NCBI GenBank assembly: GCA_937896705.1
Contig: CALBOC010000319.1
Coordinates: 1 to 5,742, forward strand
From: an uncultured Micrococcaceae bacterium
GTDB lineage: Bacteria > Actinomycetota > Actinomycetes > Actinomycetales > Micrococcaceae
Reading direction: 5' to 3'
DNA length: 5,742 bases
Positions 5,120-5,742 of the stretch are shown piece by piece. Position numbers and translations under genes: made by a program. The notes beneath the pieces were generated by a model that had not been told where the DNA came from, searched no databases, and was given only the letters and a program-made list of their open reading frames with translations. How positions within the stretch are numbered: position 1 is the stretch's first letter; every line of letters begins with the position of its first letter.

Positions 5120-5742
5120 ATGCCTGTCACCCGTGCTGCGATGCTCAGTCGTCGACTTCTCCCATCAGTCCCCGGACAAATCGCGGCACAGCTGGCGGAC
5201 TATGACTGGCGGACCGCACAAGTGGTGGAACGCGGAAAAGATCACACTATCCTGATCGCTGATGACCTTGCGGTGGCGCGCATTCCACGCCAGCTCGACC
5301 CAGATCTTGACCGCAAAGTGCAATTGCTCAGCGACCTTGACCTGCCCTGGCTGGTGCCCACACCGCTATCGGAGGTTGAGCACGGGGTGCTCCAGACTTA
5401 TCTTCCTGGCACGGCACACCCGCACGGTAGCGGTGAGCCCCACAGACTGGCTGATATTGTGTCCGTATTTGAGGCCTACAACACCGCAGATTTGGGACTC
5501 AACGTCCCCTTTGCTCAGCGGGGCCGGATCACGCGGCAGAAGCTTGAAACATTGGATGCGGTCGTACCTGATCGGATGGCGTGGGCGATTGCCGAACATG
5601 TGCACGGGTGGACAGATGATCAGGTGGGTTCCGGTCTGGTGCATGGTGACCTGGCCGGGCACAATATGCATTGGGTCGACGACGAATTGGTCGGCATTTT
5701 GGATTGGGATTATGCGGCCAACTGGGATACCGCACTGAATGC
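5120..5742 (+). CDS. APH-fold phosphotransferase family protein, 3' partial
   Basis: The first 207 codons of an aminoglycoside phosphotransferase/choline kinase-fold enzyme (PF01636-like), cut off by the window end with no stop reached. N-lobe: VVERGKDHTILIADDLAVARIPR (35-57), with an Arg-rich strand where such enzymes hold the ATP-contacting basic residue. Hinge: VLQTYLPGTAH (90-100). C-lobe: the catalytic loop H175-G176-D177-L178-x3-N182 (VHGDLAGHN) and the metal-binding ILDWDYA (D195, D197), so the core looks active. Members phosphorylate aminoglycosides, macrolides, sugars or other metabolites. Nothing here identifies the substrate, and chromosomal copies are usually not resistance genes. 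An in-frame TAA at 5108-5110 limits the start; ATG5120 is chosen over ATG5141 because of the leaderless -10 spacing. It is divergent from trhA, with a 226-bp gap. Confidence 0.88.
   Translation, partial: MPVTRAAMLSRRLLPSVPGQIAAQLADYDWRTAQVVERGKDHTILIADDLAVARIPRQLDPDLDRKVQLLSDLDLPWLVPTPLSEVEHGVLQTYLPGTAHPHGSGEPHRLADIVSVFEAYNTADLGLNVPFAQRGRITRQKLETLDAVVPDRMAWAIAEHVHGWTDDQVGSGLVHGDLAGHNMHWVDDELVGILDWDYAANWDTALN

Noticed and set aside
5262..5738. A 158-codon plus-strand ORF near the right end
   Set aside because: It is out of frame with the phosphotransferase reading frame from 5120, which carries clear catalytic motifs (HGDL...N, DWD). Its own translation is rich in Trp, Cys and Arg and has no recognisable pattern.

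Overview
The window looks like a chromosomal segment of a high-GC Gram-positive bacterium (Actinomycetota). The evidence is a GC content in the mid-50s by eye, a baeRF family 3 protein, two VOC-superfamily enzymes, weak or absent Shine-Dalgarno sequences, and at least one gene that appears to be read from a leaderless transcript. A Micrococcaceae-like host with moderate GC is possible, but that is a guess. There is no tRNA, rRNA, CRISPR array, insertion sequence, integrase or attachment site. The region reads as ordinary chromosome rather than a mobile island.

Layout, left to right. (1) 1-1068 (+): a bacterial eRF1-like (baeRF family 3) protein, probably cut off at its 5' end by the window, followed by a 16-bp hairpin terminator. 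(2) 1296-1952 (+): a single-chain glyoxalase-like VOC protein. Its promoter region carries two pairs of short direct repeats about 30 bp apart. (3) 1977-2027: a perfect 17-bp stem with A and T flanks, serving as a bidirectional terminator between two convergent VOC genes. (4) Four minus-strand genes, in order of transcription: trhA/hemolysin III-family membrane protein (4893-4210), a six-helix DUF2238/YjdF-like membrane protein (4138-3470), cutA (3417-3094) and a CatE-type extradiol dioxygenase (2965-2078). The last has its own promoter, with a perfect 8-bp inverted repeat over the -35 and spacer. (5) 5120-end (+): an APH-fold phosphotransferase, cut off at its 3' end. It is divergent from trhA and has a TANNNT box exactly where a leaderless start would need it.

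How the genes may work together. trhA, the DUF2238-like gene and cutA are closely spaced and probably co-transcribed. A shared role in membrane or metal homeostasis is conceivable but is inference only. The dioxygenase is probably a separate, regulated unit responding to catechol or quinone-type compounds. The convergent glyoxalase-like gene may also handle small reactive metabolites. I found no convincing new multi-gene system. The observations most worth testing are the palindromic operator of the dioxygenase, the repeat pairs before the glyoxalase-like gene, the leaderless phosphotransferase start and the uncharacterised DUF2238-like gene.
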